From Catenaria anguillulae PL171 (lineage: Eukaryota; Blastocladiomycota; Blastocladiomycetes; Blastocladiales; Catenariaceae), in the NCBI GenBank assembly GCA_002102555.1, contig MCFL01000005.1, forward strand, positions 558,001-622,000: a stretch of DNA of 64,000 nucleotides, written 5' to 3'. Shown here piece by piece: positions 1-10,303 of this stretch. The stretch's first letter is position 1, and each line of letters begins with the position of its first letter. Below the pieces are notes generated by a model that worked only from the letters and a program-made list of their open reading frames with translations, ran no database searches and was not told where the DNA came from. The translations under genes and the position numbers were made by a program.

Positions 1-80
1 AGATTCAAACCCATCATGAATGGCATCCAACTGAGTGCATTACTCCTCCCTTGAGATCCGCCTCGAAAGCAGCATCACAA

Positions 81-997
81 ATGTCCATGCAATTCGGTAT
101 CATTTGCGCAGGTCGAGCCGTACGAATTCAGACTTTGCGAGACTTGTCAAGACCCTTCGCCTTCGCCGCTCACCAGCACCATTATGGACACAGATCGACA
201 CCAACTTCACCCAAGTTGACCCATCTGGCACAAAGTTTGCCGCGTCCATTGCCCATTCGGAATCCGTCAACCACCTTGTCGTTCTGACACTGAATCCGTT
301 CCCAACCGGCTTTGGTGCCACGGTTCACATCAACTTGCCAAACGATGCCACCTGGCACTTGCTGGGAGCACTCACAAATGACAAGCCCTCGGCCATCTTT
401 CGCTTGTCCGGATTGCGTCCGCCAAGAGCGGCGGGTGAAGATGTAGCCATGGATGAAGGGTCCATTCCAGCGTTGAATGCGAGCGGGCCGCCTGCTGGAA
501 TTGGGATTTCGGTCGAACCGCTTGGTACGTCGGTGAGGTTTCAGCCGTCAGTCCAGTTGCCAACTTGGCATTGCCATTGACGAAAGACTGTTGTTGGCCG
601 TTACCCAGATGTCATTCAACAACAGCTTGCAACCCTCCCGCTGTCTCGCCAATCGGCGCTTGCTGCCTCAGGGTCCATGCTCGCCACGCCGTCCGCCCCG
701 TCATCCAGCAACCCGGAATCCACCTCCATTCGAATGCTCCAGCACTTGTACAATTTCGTCACGTCGTTTGCGACCAATCAACTCCCGCCTGGTGCGCATG
801 TGGCCGGCCAGCAGGCGGCGGGCGGGTTTGGCATGGGCCAGCCCAGTGTGGCCATTACAAACAACTCGTGGATTCCCGTCAAGACGTTTGAGCAGTGGTT
901 TGCGAGTGTCAAGAGCAAGTTGCCAGGGATCCTGGGTACTTTGAGCGGCAGCAAGATTGACTGCTTGACACGGTTGGGTGTGAATGTACAAGTTTGA
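81..997 (+). CDS. HIKESHI: Hikeshi (OPI10/C11orf73) HSP70 nuclear import carrier
   Basis: The family carries HSP70 into the nucleus under heat stress. Exons are 81..119, 194..524 and 609..997 (252 aa), with both splice phases fitting. The N-terminus MSMQFGIICAGRA matches the family start, and joining at GTACGA/CAG gives the same spacing to the next conserved block as in the human protein (recalled, not computed). Visible blocks are NHLVVLTLNPFPTGFGA, LGALTNDKPSAIFRLSGL and GIGISVEPLD in the N-terminal beta domain. The C-terminal helical part has LQHLYNFVTSFA and FEQWFASVKSKL. An earlier in-frame ATG at 51 exists, but the one at 81 gives the family-length N-terminus. No frameshift is needed. 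Confidence 0.9.
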
Positions 998-1090
998 TCC
1001 TGGCGTTGCATGACAAACAGGAAAAATGCATGTGACCTCAGAGAATTTATTATTTACATGTTTGATCAAAGTCCAAGCCAACTGTTGAGC

Positions 1091-1510
1091 TTACGCAAGC
1101 AGCTTGGCCAGCTCGCCCTTGGCCTTGAGATCCAACAAGTCGGAGCAGCCACCGATATGTTTGCCCTTGATGAAAATGTTGGGCACGGTGCGCTGGCCCG
1201 TGAGCTCGGCGAGGTGGTTTTGAATGGCCGAACCATCGTCTATTGACAAGAACGAGGGACGAGTCAGCTGCAACTGTGCCTAGGTGGGTATCCAGGAACA
1301 GAGGGGTAAGGCAAACATACCGATTTGGTCAAGCTCGAGGGCGTAGAATGGCTGGTTGAGCGCCTTGAGCGTGTCCTTGGCCTTGATGCAGTAGGGGCAG
1401 TAGGACTTTGAGAAGACGGCAACGCCGTTTTCGGCAATGATTTGCGAGACACGTTGGGCAATTTTGGCAGACATTTCGGGATTAAGCGGTTGGGACGAGG
1501 TCAGGCCCAT
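1091..1510 (-). CDS. GRX1: Dithiol glutaredoxin (CPYC class)
   Basis: Glutathione-dependent disulfide oxidoreductase. Exons on the minus strand are 1510..1321 and 1239..1091 (112 aa), separated by an 81-nt intron whose removal rebuilds ELDQIDDGSAIQNHL. The active site CPYC lies in FSKSYCPYCIKAKDTL. The cis-proline block GQRTVPNIFIKGKHIGGCSDL follows, and the protein ends LAKLLA. Length is typical of a single-domain class I glutaredoxin. Two starts are possible: 1510 (MGLTSSQ..., chosen because it is open and in frame) or 1474 (MSAKIAQ...). The longer form begins with Gly2 and Ser6, an N-myristoylation-like context. The gene symbol is by class only; GRX2 is equally possible. Confidence 0.92.
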
Positions 1511-1836
1511 GAGTGTTGATTGCAGTTGAGTGGAAGATACACGGCGTGCATGAGCGGTAGCATTTGCTGGCAAGGAGAGGGACCAGAGAGAGGGAAGGCA
1601 GGCGGCCCGCTTATCTACTCTTTGCCATGCGCGGTCATCATGACAAAGACAAATCGGCATCTGGCTTGAACTTGAGGGTGAGTTGACGCGACCATCGATC
1701 GGATCGGCGGCCGCTGACAGACGGTTGTTCATGGTGCAGTGTCTCACACAGCGGCGTGAAGGAGAAGCAGTCTCTCGCGTCATCATCGCACACGTGGTTG
1801 GTCCTTGTGCGTTACTAAACCGCAACGCACGACTCA

Positions 1837-2851
1837 ATGAAACATCCCATGACCCATGTACATACCCAAGATCTAATGTCGTACACTCAAGACCTCCCGC
1901 CACTCACGCCCGCGCTGACGGCGACCGATCACCAAGCCCCGCCCAACGAGTACTACGACCTGGACGCCATCCTGGCCGATCAGCAGTCCATTCCCTGCAC
2001 CTTCAAGTGCAAGGTGCCCGGCTTGGGCTATCTGCAAGGGTCGGAGGCCGAAGAGGATGTACGCCGCCGCCACTAATTCAGCGGTTTCAAGAGGTTGTTT
2101 AGCCAACACAAACTTTGAATGAGCAGATTCTCGAAGGAACCAAGCTCAATCTACCGTTGTGGCTCGCAGAGGGTCTTCTGAGCGAGTACGGTCACTGGAG
2201 GGTTCTCCTCCCAATCACCGTTACGCAAGCCTGTTCTGCGCACCGCTGTCACTTCACTCCTCACACGATCCTTTCATGACCAATCGTGCAGAGAGAGCCA
2301 AAGTATCGCACCCAATCTGCCAAAGGCCTTCTCTGAACCTATCCTTCGCCAACTCGACGCCTCGGCTCCCAGCGTCGACCTGCACAACTTGTCGCCCTAC
2401 TTTTTCCGCTTTGCTGAAAAGTTTATTCGAATGTACACGTCCCTCCGACTCTGCTGCCTGCATTCTAGCCACAGACTTTGCTCACTCCAAAAGGCTACAG
2501 GAGCACCCCACCGCAATCGCACCGCCTCGCCGTGCTCCTCTCGGAAGCCTTTGGCGACCGGCTCACATCCATCATGGATCACACGCAGACTCGGCTTGAG
2601 GAGCACTCGTCGCATTTCGTGCAAAGTTTGGACATGACAGAACGCGATAGTATGTGATTTCTAACGATTACCATCGTCTCCATCTTAGTCTGACGCCTTC
2701 ATGTGTTGTTTCGTCTTCAGTTTTGAAGCAAGGCCAAGTGGCAAGCGAGCAGCTCAAGAAATGGCAGATGCGCGAGCCTGTGCGGATCAAGCAGGCAGAT
2801 GCGTTGACGGCCATGGAGTCACTGCAGGGAATGTACCGGGCGTTGAGATAG
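1837..2851 (+). CDS. PSF3: GINS complex subunit Psf3
   Basis: Psf3 is one of four GINS subunits that join Mcm2-7 and Cdc45 in the CMG replicative helicase. Exons are 1837..2058, 2103..2190, 2294..2432, 2501..2649 and 2721..2851 (242 aa). Recognisable blocks are YYDLDAILADQQSIPCTF, the beta-strand start KVPGLGYLQG, LNLPLWLAEGL, LPKAFSEPILRQLDA, SVDLHNLSPYFFRFAEKF and the C-terminal LKQGQVASEQLKKWQ. The acceptor of intron 2 is the least certain: 2293 and 2303 both occur near LPKAF, and only 2293 keeps phase. A second in-frame Met lies at 1876. No frameshift is needed across about 730 coding bases. Confidence 0.88.
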
Positions 2852-2923
2852 TCTTGCTGCCAATGGCCGTTGCGCGAGTGAGATGGGAATCATTAAACCA
2901 TACATACAACTAAAAAAAAAAAT

Positions 2924-3345
2924 CTATGTACTAAGCCTGCCCACGCTTACCCCGTTCTTTTGCGTGGATTGGTGACTGTCAATCATCCTTTGGATTGTGG
3001 CCCTGACCTTGGCTGACTCTTCCGCCGGGGCAACTGACTGCTGTTGCTGTTGTTGGGCAAGCAATGTCGCAAACGGCGACACCGGTTTTTTGGACCCACG
3101 AGCTGCGCGGCCACCACGAGTCGCGCGTGGCTCGGCAGGTGGCTCCAGCGCCGCCGTCTCTGCCCTCGGATGAGCGAGAGCTGTGGCCACGGCGGCCGCG
3201 CGCGGCTGCTCCACCAGTGTCAACCTCGATCCAGTTGCGGGCCCTGCTGCAAACAACACGCCGCGTCCTTGTCCTGGTTTCCACACCCACGGCCTCCTTG
3301 TCATCGCTCGCCTTGTTGACCTTATCCTTGCTCTTTGCTTTCTTG
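2924..3345 (-). other. Possible C-terminal extension of Rsm22 or separate small coding piece
   Basis: Directly downstream of the Rsm22 stop on the same strand the sequence stays coding-like in composition. One frame is Lys/Ser-rich (DKKAKSKDKVNKASDDKEA). Another runs through GSKKPVSPFATLLAQ, a run of six Gln, and AKVRATIQRMIDSHQS to a stop near 2924. Candidate splice pairs around 3345-3390 and 3230-3290 could join these to Rsm22, but each would be a 30-45 nt intron and none is decisive. I do not recognise a domain. It may be a fungal-specific tail, or a 3' UTR with chance composition. Confidence 0.3.
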
Positions 3346-4952
3346 TCACCCTCGGCGACCCCTCCCATGATCCACCCTGCCCATCCCACGCCCAGGCACA
3401 TACACCTTTGCGGCAAACGGCCACTGGTCGCCCCACCCGAGCTTCCTCGCCGCCTTGTACGTGTCCTTGCCCAGCGACTTTGTGACAATCATGCGATCGG
3501 CCGTGCCGCGCGGCGTGCACACGTCCACGAGCACGTGGCCGCCGCGCTTGAGTGGAACGCTGAGGACGCGCGGCCATGTGCTCGATGCCAAGGGAGATTC
3601 AGGGGCGACGACAGCAGATTGTTTTTGGATTATGAGGTAACTGAACTTGACATCTTCGAGGTTGGATTTGGCGTGTTTGTGCGTTGCTGTTGAACAGGCA
3701 GAGGTTTTAGCAACCCGACATGACATCGAGACAGTTGGCGGGACAGGATGCGCACCGTCTCGGTGGGTCGTTCCATGCGTTGAGAAAAGTGGCACCAATC
3801 GCGCCCATTCCCAGCGAGCGGACATTTTGCCATATGCGGGCACTGGTGAGGAACACTTGGTCAGCAGATCATGGATACTCGATAGCCAGACAGGAAAACA
3901 ACAAACCGGTGCCAAAATGGTTGCTTTGGGGTCACCTTGCTTTGCTGCATTCGATTGGCTGATAAACCAATCCCTGGCCTCCAACATGCGCTGATACCCG
4001 TGCGGTGTGCCACGATCCACCAACACAAGCATATTGTCAGTGAGGCGCCACATGGACTTGAGTAGCGCTGGCGCATTTGCGCATCCTCGATTTCGCCGAG
4101 GACATAGGCAGCAATGGACATGTCGTAGGATGCCTGAAGAAATTGGCGGTTGGATCAGCAAAGTGCATTGTGATGGTACGTCACATGTCCACGTACAGAA
4201 AGACTGGCCGGCATATACTCGACCCACTCGACGTTACCCTGCATGTTACCTGCACTTGCAAGCTGCTTGGCCACACTCAACATGTTCTGATTCACGTCCA
4301 CGGCCGTCACTTTTGCCCGGACCACTTTATCAGCGTCACCCGCCATCTCGTCTTCGACTGCACGCAATGCCCATACGGCCGTGCCTGGTCCCGTGCCCAC
4401 ATCTAGGACCGACATTGGGCTCGTATCGCCCATTTTGCTGACAGCCTCGCCCAACACACGCTTGATGCCCGTAAAACATGCAGGAAAGCGTGCGGCCAAG
4501 TATGCGAGCGACGTATCGTGGTCGTAAGCAATGTGGTGTGGAGAGAGGTGGCGGTCCGGGTTGGCGAGCGAGGGGATCTTTGGTGGGGCGGCGGCACGGG
4601 ATGAATTGACGGTGCCTGTGGTGGATCGGAGCGAGTCAAAGATACGGAGAGAGGCGGATCGAATGCGAGGGCCGGTGATTGGTGGTGGGTTTGCGGGGGA
4701 GGAAGTAGAGTCGGACGTGGGAGTTGGAGTTGGGGAAAGAAGAGAGGTGAGGGCAGTCTTGAGATGAGGCGGGAGCGAGATGAGGTTGGATTTGTGGCGA
4801 TAGTCTGCAGGTCCAATTCCTGGCTGCTGGTGCTCCTGCAATGGAGCCGTGGAGAGGACTCGAGCAATGGGAGCCAAGCTCGCACGGGCCGTGGAGCCAA
4901 ATCCGGAGTGGAGTCGGGCCACTGAGCAAGATAATGAGAGCATCCTGGTCAT
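3346..4952 (-). CDS. RSM22: Rsm22/METTL17 mitochondrial ribosome assembly methyltransferase-like protein
   Basis: Acts in mitochondrial small-subunit assembly. Exons are 4952..4197, 4133..3907, 3842..3725 and 3686..3346. The N-terminus is Arg/Ser-rich as in a mitochondrial presequence. SAM motif I is SVLDVGTGPGTAVWAL, followed by VTAVDVNQNML and YVLGEIED. The metal-binding segment APCPHMAKCPLAGN...DWCHFSQRMER carries Cys residues that match the family's iron-sulfur ligands. The end has NLEDVKFSYLIIQK and WGDQWPF. Near 4080 one base is missing between VLGEIEDAQMRQ and LLKSMWRLTD. The third intron would be only 38 nt, although its phase fits. If the literal stop at 3346 is used the protein is about 480 aa. 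Confidence 0.87.
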
Positions 4953-5419
4953 TGCTTCAAGTCCATGTATGTTTATGGAATGGGAAAAACGCCTCTTCAT
5001 GTGAGATATAGAAGGAATGCATGCGGACGAAAAGATTCAACCACTTTGGATCGCACAGGAGACATCGTAAACAGACGGGCCGCCGATTGGAATCCGATTG
5101 GCTCCACAAAGTACATAAAAAGATTTAACGCCTGGCAAAACTTGGGAAACGTGAAAAAGAAGCTCTCTGCCGAATGTCTACCCCCATTCGAATAGTCTGA
5201 TCCAATGTGCACTCACAGCAATCACCAGTCCGCCCGCCGCCGCTTCATTCGCTCTTCTTCTGTGATCATCCGTGGTCTTCTCAACGTCCGCAAGGGCCGA
5301 CTTGCCGCCGCCCCGCAACTCTGCTTGGTCTTCTTTTCTGAAGAGTTTCGAGATTGAGTGTGTCGTTTTCCTTTTCCTTGTCGTTTCCCTCCCATTCCTG
5401 TGCCAACCGGCCATCCAAC
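4953..5419. promoter_or_regulatory. Divergent intergenic region between RSM22 and the CENP-B-type gene
   Basis: A 467-base head-to-head spacer. It includes a moderately AT-rich stretch at 5090-5160 and a T/C-rich tract just before the downstream ATG (5330-5400), as expected of a promoter and 5' leader. No specific factor site was identified. Confidence 0.35.
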
Positions 5420-7866
5420 ATGGTCGCCGCAGCCGCAGCCGCTTCCACTTCCTTCACTGCCCCGCCCGTTGCTGCCACCCTCAACTCGCACATTCCCATG
5501 CCTCCTGGTGGTCTGGGTTCGAGCGAGGGTCACGGCCAAATGAATGTTGCCCTTGCCCCAGTTGGCGAGGCTGACAATGCCAAGCAACACGCCGGCTTGG
5601 GCGGCACGCAGGGAGCTCTGCCGCAGGTGGCCCGTCGCCGTCGGTCACGCAGTTTCCCGACACTGGCTCCACGTCCGCCCCAGCCCCTGTTTCAAGCCAA
5701 CAAGGATCGCCGATGATCATGATCAGCAGCCCCAGCAACAACAATTGTCCCAAATTTACGCGAACGTGGCGGCCACACTTGCTGCTCACGGTAACCCGCC
5801 ATTTATCCTTGTCCGACGTCGTTGTTTGCTGGCGGTGCAACCAGCGTTTTTGTGACTGCTGCTGCTGCAACAAACGCGTTCCAGCTCCCCGCGGCTGAAC
5901 AAGCTGCCTTGTCCACGTCTCAACAAACCGTGTCGCCGATAACGACGACAACGGTGCCAAGCGCAAGCCAGTGCCAATATTGGGCCCGATTCGCAAGTGC
6001 AAGTGTTGAATGCCTTGACGCCTTGTTCGTCCCTTGCGTCATTGTTACCGTTGCAACTGCCTTACGCTCCCGACTCGTCTCTAATGACAACCACCTCGGC
6101 CAATGTATCCAACGTCGGCGATGCAAGTCGTTCCGCCCACCTCACCCGTCTCGACGCCCCCCACATCCCCCTCCTTGGCACCTGTACCCACGACCTCGTC
6201 TCCTGCCACTGCCTTGTCCGTTCCGCAACGCCACCCACGCCCCGATGACGATTCATTGGTCCCCCAGTCGTCCGTAACCCCGCCCAAACTCAAGCGCCAG
6301 CGCACGCGCAAGACATACTCGTTCACGGAAAAGGCACAAGCCCTCGACCAACTGGCCGCCATCCGGGCAACGGACCCGACCATTTCTGTGGAGCGCGCAG
6401 CTCGCCAAGTGCGCATCAACGGCCTACCCATTCCCGACTCGACCTTGCACTCGTGGATTGCTGACGAAGCGGCCATTCGCACGGCTGCGAGTCAATCAAG
6501 CAAGTCGACCGTGCGCCGATGTGCGGCACCATTCTTGGCCCACTGCTTGAGGAGGCCATTGCTCAGTGGGCAAAGCAAGAGGTGGAGGCGACCGCGGCGG
6601 CCACAAAGCCAGCTGGTCCTGCGCATCCTGCCGCCTGTCCCGGACTCAAAATCCAACAATGCGCACGGACAGTGGCGAGGAAAAAGGCAGAAAAGCTCAA
6701 GCGTTTGGGTCGGCCCGTGCCTGCACTTTTGGAGGCGTTTTGTGGAAGTGATGGATGGCTCGATCGCTTCAAAACCAGGTGGGGCATCAAGCTGAATGGA
6801 GCTGGTGCCGCCGCCGCGGCGAGCGGGCGGGCAGCGGCAGCAACCACGTCCGCAGCGAATGCAGGCACGTTGGCGGACGTGTGCGGCGGCAACGGGAGCG
6901 TGTGGACCGAGGAGAAGTGGGATGTGGTCATTGATCGCATCATTGCAATCGAGTGTGGGACGGCCACCGCCGCGTCGGCGTCATTGGCCACCGCCGATGC
7001 AGACTCGGCGGCCATGGAAATTGGTGGCGATACCGCACAAGTTGTCCCGCCCGTGGCTTGCGTCATGCCGCCTTCGGCCTTGCCTTTGTTGTCATCGGCC
7101 TCGGCGACCGCAGACTCGAACTCGGCAGACGAGGACGCTTTGTCGTTTTTGCTCAACTACTCTGGCCCGGAATCGAGCTCCAACGTTGCCGACGTTTGCG
7201 ATTGTGGCACAGTCTCTGCCGCCGCGGCCGCCGCTTCCTCAATTAGCCCGAACGGTGCGTCGGTCGCAGTGTTTTCTGGGCGCCGTCGCTTGGTCCATTT
7301 GCTGGCCTGGAGGAGCTCTCCTTGACGCCGCCCGCTTTGGCCACATTTAGTGCCCCACAGCCATGCCCTCACTCTCCTGGTTCACTGCCAATGGCGCAGA
7401 TGGCGGATTGCCGCAGTCGGTTGCGTCGGGCTCGTCGTCGACAATGACTCCAATCCCGCTGCAGCAACTCTTGTCGATGCCTCTCGTGCCCAACGAACAC
7501 GTGGCGACATCCGCCGCATCGACATTTTTGTCATTTCATGAATTACCCCAAGAACAACAACAACAGCAGAATCAACAGCAGCAGCAACCAGCTTCGTACG
7601 CTTCATCGTCTCCCTCTTATTCACCGCCCACGTCGCCCGCGTATGCGCTCGGCCCACATTTGCATTCTTCACCGCCTGCGTCGCCCTCGAGCGCCTACTC
7701 GGCCGTGAACACGTTTCACGATTTGCACGCGCACTTTGTCGGGACGCGCGAATGGGATGTGAGTGTGTTGGCGGCGGCCAAGGAGATTCTGGTCAGGAAT
7801 GGCGAGTGGGTGAACGGTGGTGAAGATGCAGTGTTGCAGGGCGCTTGTGCCGTCCGTGGCGTTTAA
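5420..7866 (+). CDS. CENP-B/pogo-type HTH protein without transposase domain
   Basis: Likely a DNA-binding protein derived from a pogo-like transposase. After an Ala/Ser/Gln-rich N-terminal region (to about 6290) comes a Psq-type HTH: RTRKTYSFTEKAQALDQL through PDSTLHSWIADEAA. A CENP-B-type second HTH follows: LGPLLEEAIAQWAKQE and FCGSDGWLDRFKTRWGIK. The rest is low complexity: Ala/Ser-rich, an acidic patch SNSADEDALSFLL, a Gln run near 7550 and Ser/Pro-rich stretches, ending near WDVSVLAAAKEILVRNGEW. No DDE catalytic domain was found. About nine frame changes (near 5608, 5713, 5812, 5938, 6002, 6124, 6514, 7276, 7395) must be bridged; each fits one or two lost bases in a G or C run. The reading between 6519 and 7276 is uninterrupted. 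Confidence 0.6.
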
Positions 7867-8222
7867 GCTCGAGGTTACCAGGAGTCGCCGGCATGGCAAG
7901 GTGCTTGTGTGCGTGAATTTTGTGTCCCAGTCGGTATGGTGGCTCGAACATTTTGGCTGAATGTTGTCCGCATTTTTCAATATACACTGTCATTTATCTT
8001 CCTTCTTCTCGGCCACAAAAGCGAATTTCACTATCGCCTCATTTCCGGTGCTGCGCGTCTAACACGCATTCCCCAATGCTGTCGGCCACGTCCAAGCTAA
8101 GGAAAGTCCACACGAAATCGCTGGACTTGCCAGACGAGCACGTATCTGTTGGAACCAGTGGGCAACGTGGACGCTATGGATTCGACCAACAGAATACTTT
8201 GTGCATTGTTCACTTATTCGGC
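7867..8222. other. Intergenic, 3' end of HTH gene and promoter of amidase
   Basis: 356 bases, AT-richer than its surroundings around 7970-8010 (TATACACTG, TTTATCTTCC). No convincing coding sequence. An ATG at 8078 opens a frame into the amidase N-terminus but lacks family support. Confidence 0.3.
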
Positions 8223-10024
8223 ATGATTCTCATCGACTGGCTCTTTCCCTCGATTGCGGCCCGCCGCCGCATCCGCCAAGCGCGCTCGGCCCTCGCGCAA
8301 AGATCGCCGCCGCGCCACCCGAGTTTACCAACGCTGTTGACAAGGCAACGCAGGCACACTACGACACACTCACATCGCTCGCGGCCACCGACCTTGTGCG
8401 CCGCATCACCGCCCGCCAAGTCAGCGTCGAGTCCGTCGTCATTGCGTACGGGCGCAACTGCTGCCGCCCACAAGAAACCAATTGCCTCACGACGTGTTTC
8501 TCGACCAGGCGCTGGACCGCGCCAAAGCCATTGACGAGCGACTCGCCGGTGCAAACTCATCTCAACCGCTCGGCCGCCTACTCGGCGTGCCCATCACCGT
8601 CAAGGACAATGTGCTCGTGCTCGGCAGTGACGCATGCATTGGGTACTCGGCCTTGCTCTTCAAGCCCGCCACTCGCAACGCAACTGTCGTGGATATCTTG
8701 TTGCGCGAGGGCGCCATTGTACTTGGTACAACAAATGTGCCGCAGTTCATGTTGTCGTTCGAGTGCTCAAACCCGGTCTTTGGCACCACGACGCATCCGT
8801 TAAATGCGGAATATACACCGGGCGGGTCGTCGGGCGGGGAGGCGGCGTGTGTGCGGATGCGAGGGTCGGCGTTTGGTGTGGGACGATATTGGCGGCAGTC
8901 TCAGGGTACGTATCATGATGCGGTGCAAACCCTCGACTCTCCATTCTCTTGGGCGCAATTGACAAAATGCCTCGACCCGAATTGCGCCACAGACCCCAGC
9001 ACACTTTTGTGGCCTGTACACGCTCAGATGCACGGTGGGACGTTTCCCTTTTGAGGGCCATGTCACGGCAACCCCGGGCATCCAATCCATTCTGCCCGTG
9101 CAAGGACCCATCGCCCGGTCCATTGACGACATTGAGCTCTACCTGCGCATCAACGTGGATCCAGAGCACGTGTCCCGCGACCCGCTCACTGTCCCGATCC
9201 CCTACCGCGGTGTGCAACCCATTCGCCCGCTTCGGATCGGATACTACACGACCGACGGATACGCCTACCCGACGCCTGCGGTTGAGCGCGCAGTCATGCA
9301 AGCCGTGCGCGCTCTCGAACGCCACGGTAACGGACACACATTGATTCCCATCCGCGTTCCTGACCCGCTCGAGTTTATGCGCCTAGCGTACGGCCTCCTG
9401 CTGCAGGACGGATCACGGCCGCGGTTCAATCTGGCCACGCGCGCGGGCGACCCCGTTGACAATTGGGCTAGGCCGCTCGTACGCCTGATGCGTTTGTGGT
9501 CGTGGGTAAGGCGCTTGCTCGCATGGGTGTTTGCGAAACGCGGCGAGGTAAGGTCGGCCTTGTTTTTGCGCATGGCCGGGCCAAAGCAACTGGCCCAGGT
9601 GCATGCGTTGCAAGCAGACAAGGAAAAGTACTTGTACAAGTTTGATGGCATGTGGCGCGACCTCGACTTGGATTTGGTCGTGTGTCCAGTAACTGCGACG
9701 CCCGCGATTCCGCTTTGCTCGTTTTCGGATTTGGCGGCGACGGCGAGCAACACGGCGTTGTACAATGTGGTGGATTATCCGTCAGGCGTGGTGCCTGTGG
9801 CGGTGGTGGATCGCAAGCTGGACGCATGGCATGAGGCGCAGGAGGAGAGCAAGGAACGGGTGAATGACCGGGTGCACAAGATGATTCGCAAGCATTACGA
9901 TGCCGACAAGATGCATGGTCTTCCTGTTGGGGTCCAGATTGTGGCAAGGCGGTTCCAAGAGGAGACAGTCGTGATGGGAATGAGGGAGGTCGAAAGGTGC
10001 TTAAAGGCGGCCAAGGAGGCGTGA
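8223..10024 (+). CDS. FAAH-like amidase (amidase signature family)
   Basis: Serine amidase of the amidase-signature family, closest in layout to fatty-acid amide hydrolase and fungal amidases. The N-terminus MILIDWLFPSIAA is hydrophobic and could be membrane-associated. The Ser-Ser-Lys triad is visible: Lys in GVPITVKDN, the cis-Ser in TPGGSSGGEAA, and the nucleophile Ser in DIGGSLR. An 87-nt intron (8906..8992, GTACGT..CAG) joins GGSLR to TPAHFCGLYTLR. The C-terminal half is open to the stop. Frame breaks occur near 8316, near 8496 (NCLT|VFLDQAL; one extra C gives TDVF) and near 8885 (FGVG|DIGGS, two bases short). The catalytic residues are intact, so I infer a working gene with sequence errors. 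Confidence 0.85.
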
Positions 10025-10303
10025 GAATGTGATGTATGTATTCGATGTAGGCACATCTTTGTCTTTCAATGTATATTTCCAGCTTGGTTTGCAGGCCGAC
10101 ATGAATATGATATGTATGAACTTTTTTAGGGCCCTCTCTCAAGTGCACACTGACCGATCCCGACCTTGGCGGCGTCCCAAGCGCGCCGGCCGCCAGAGCT
10201 TGTGGACATTGGTCTCGACTAGATGCGATGAAACCCTTGGCGACTGCCAGCAATCTGCAACAATCCATGCTTTTCACTTCCGCTCGGATCGTCATGTCGA
10301 AAC

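Noticed and set aside
3346-4952. Rsm22-Cox11 fusion, as known in fission yeast
   Set aside because: No Cox11 copper-binding motifs or membrane helix downstream of the methyltransferase part.
9468-10295. 275-codon open frame antisense to the amidase
   Set aside because: The sense strand encodes the conserved amidase C-terminus; the antisense translation is Pro/Cys/Arg-rich with no domain.
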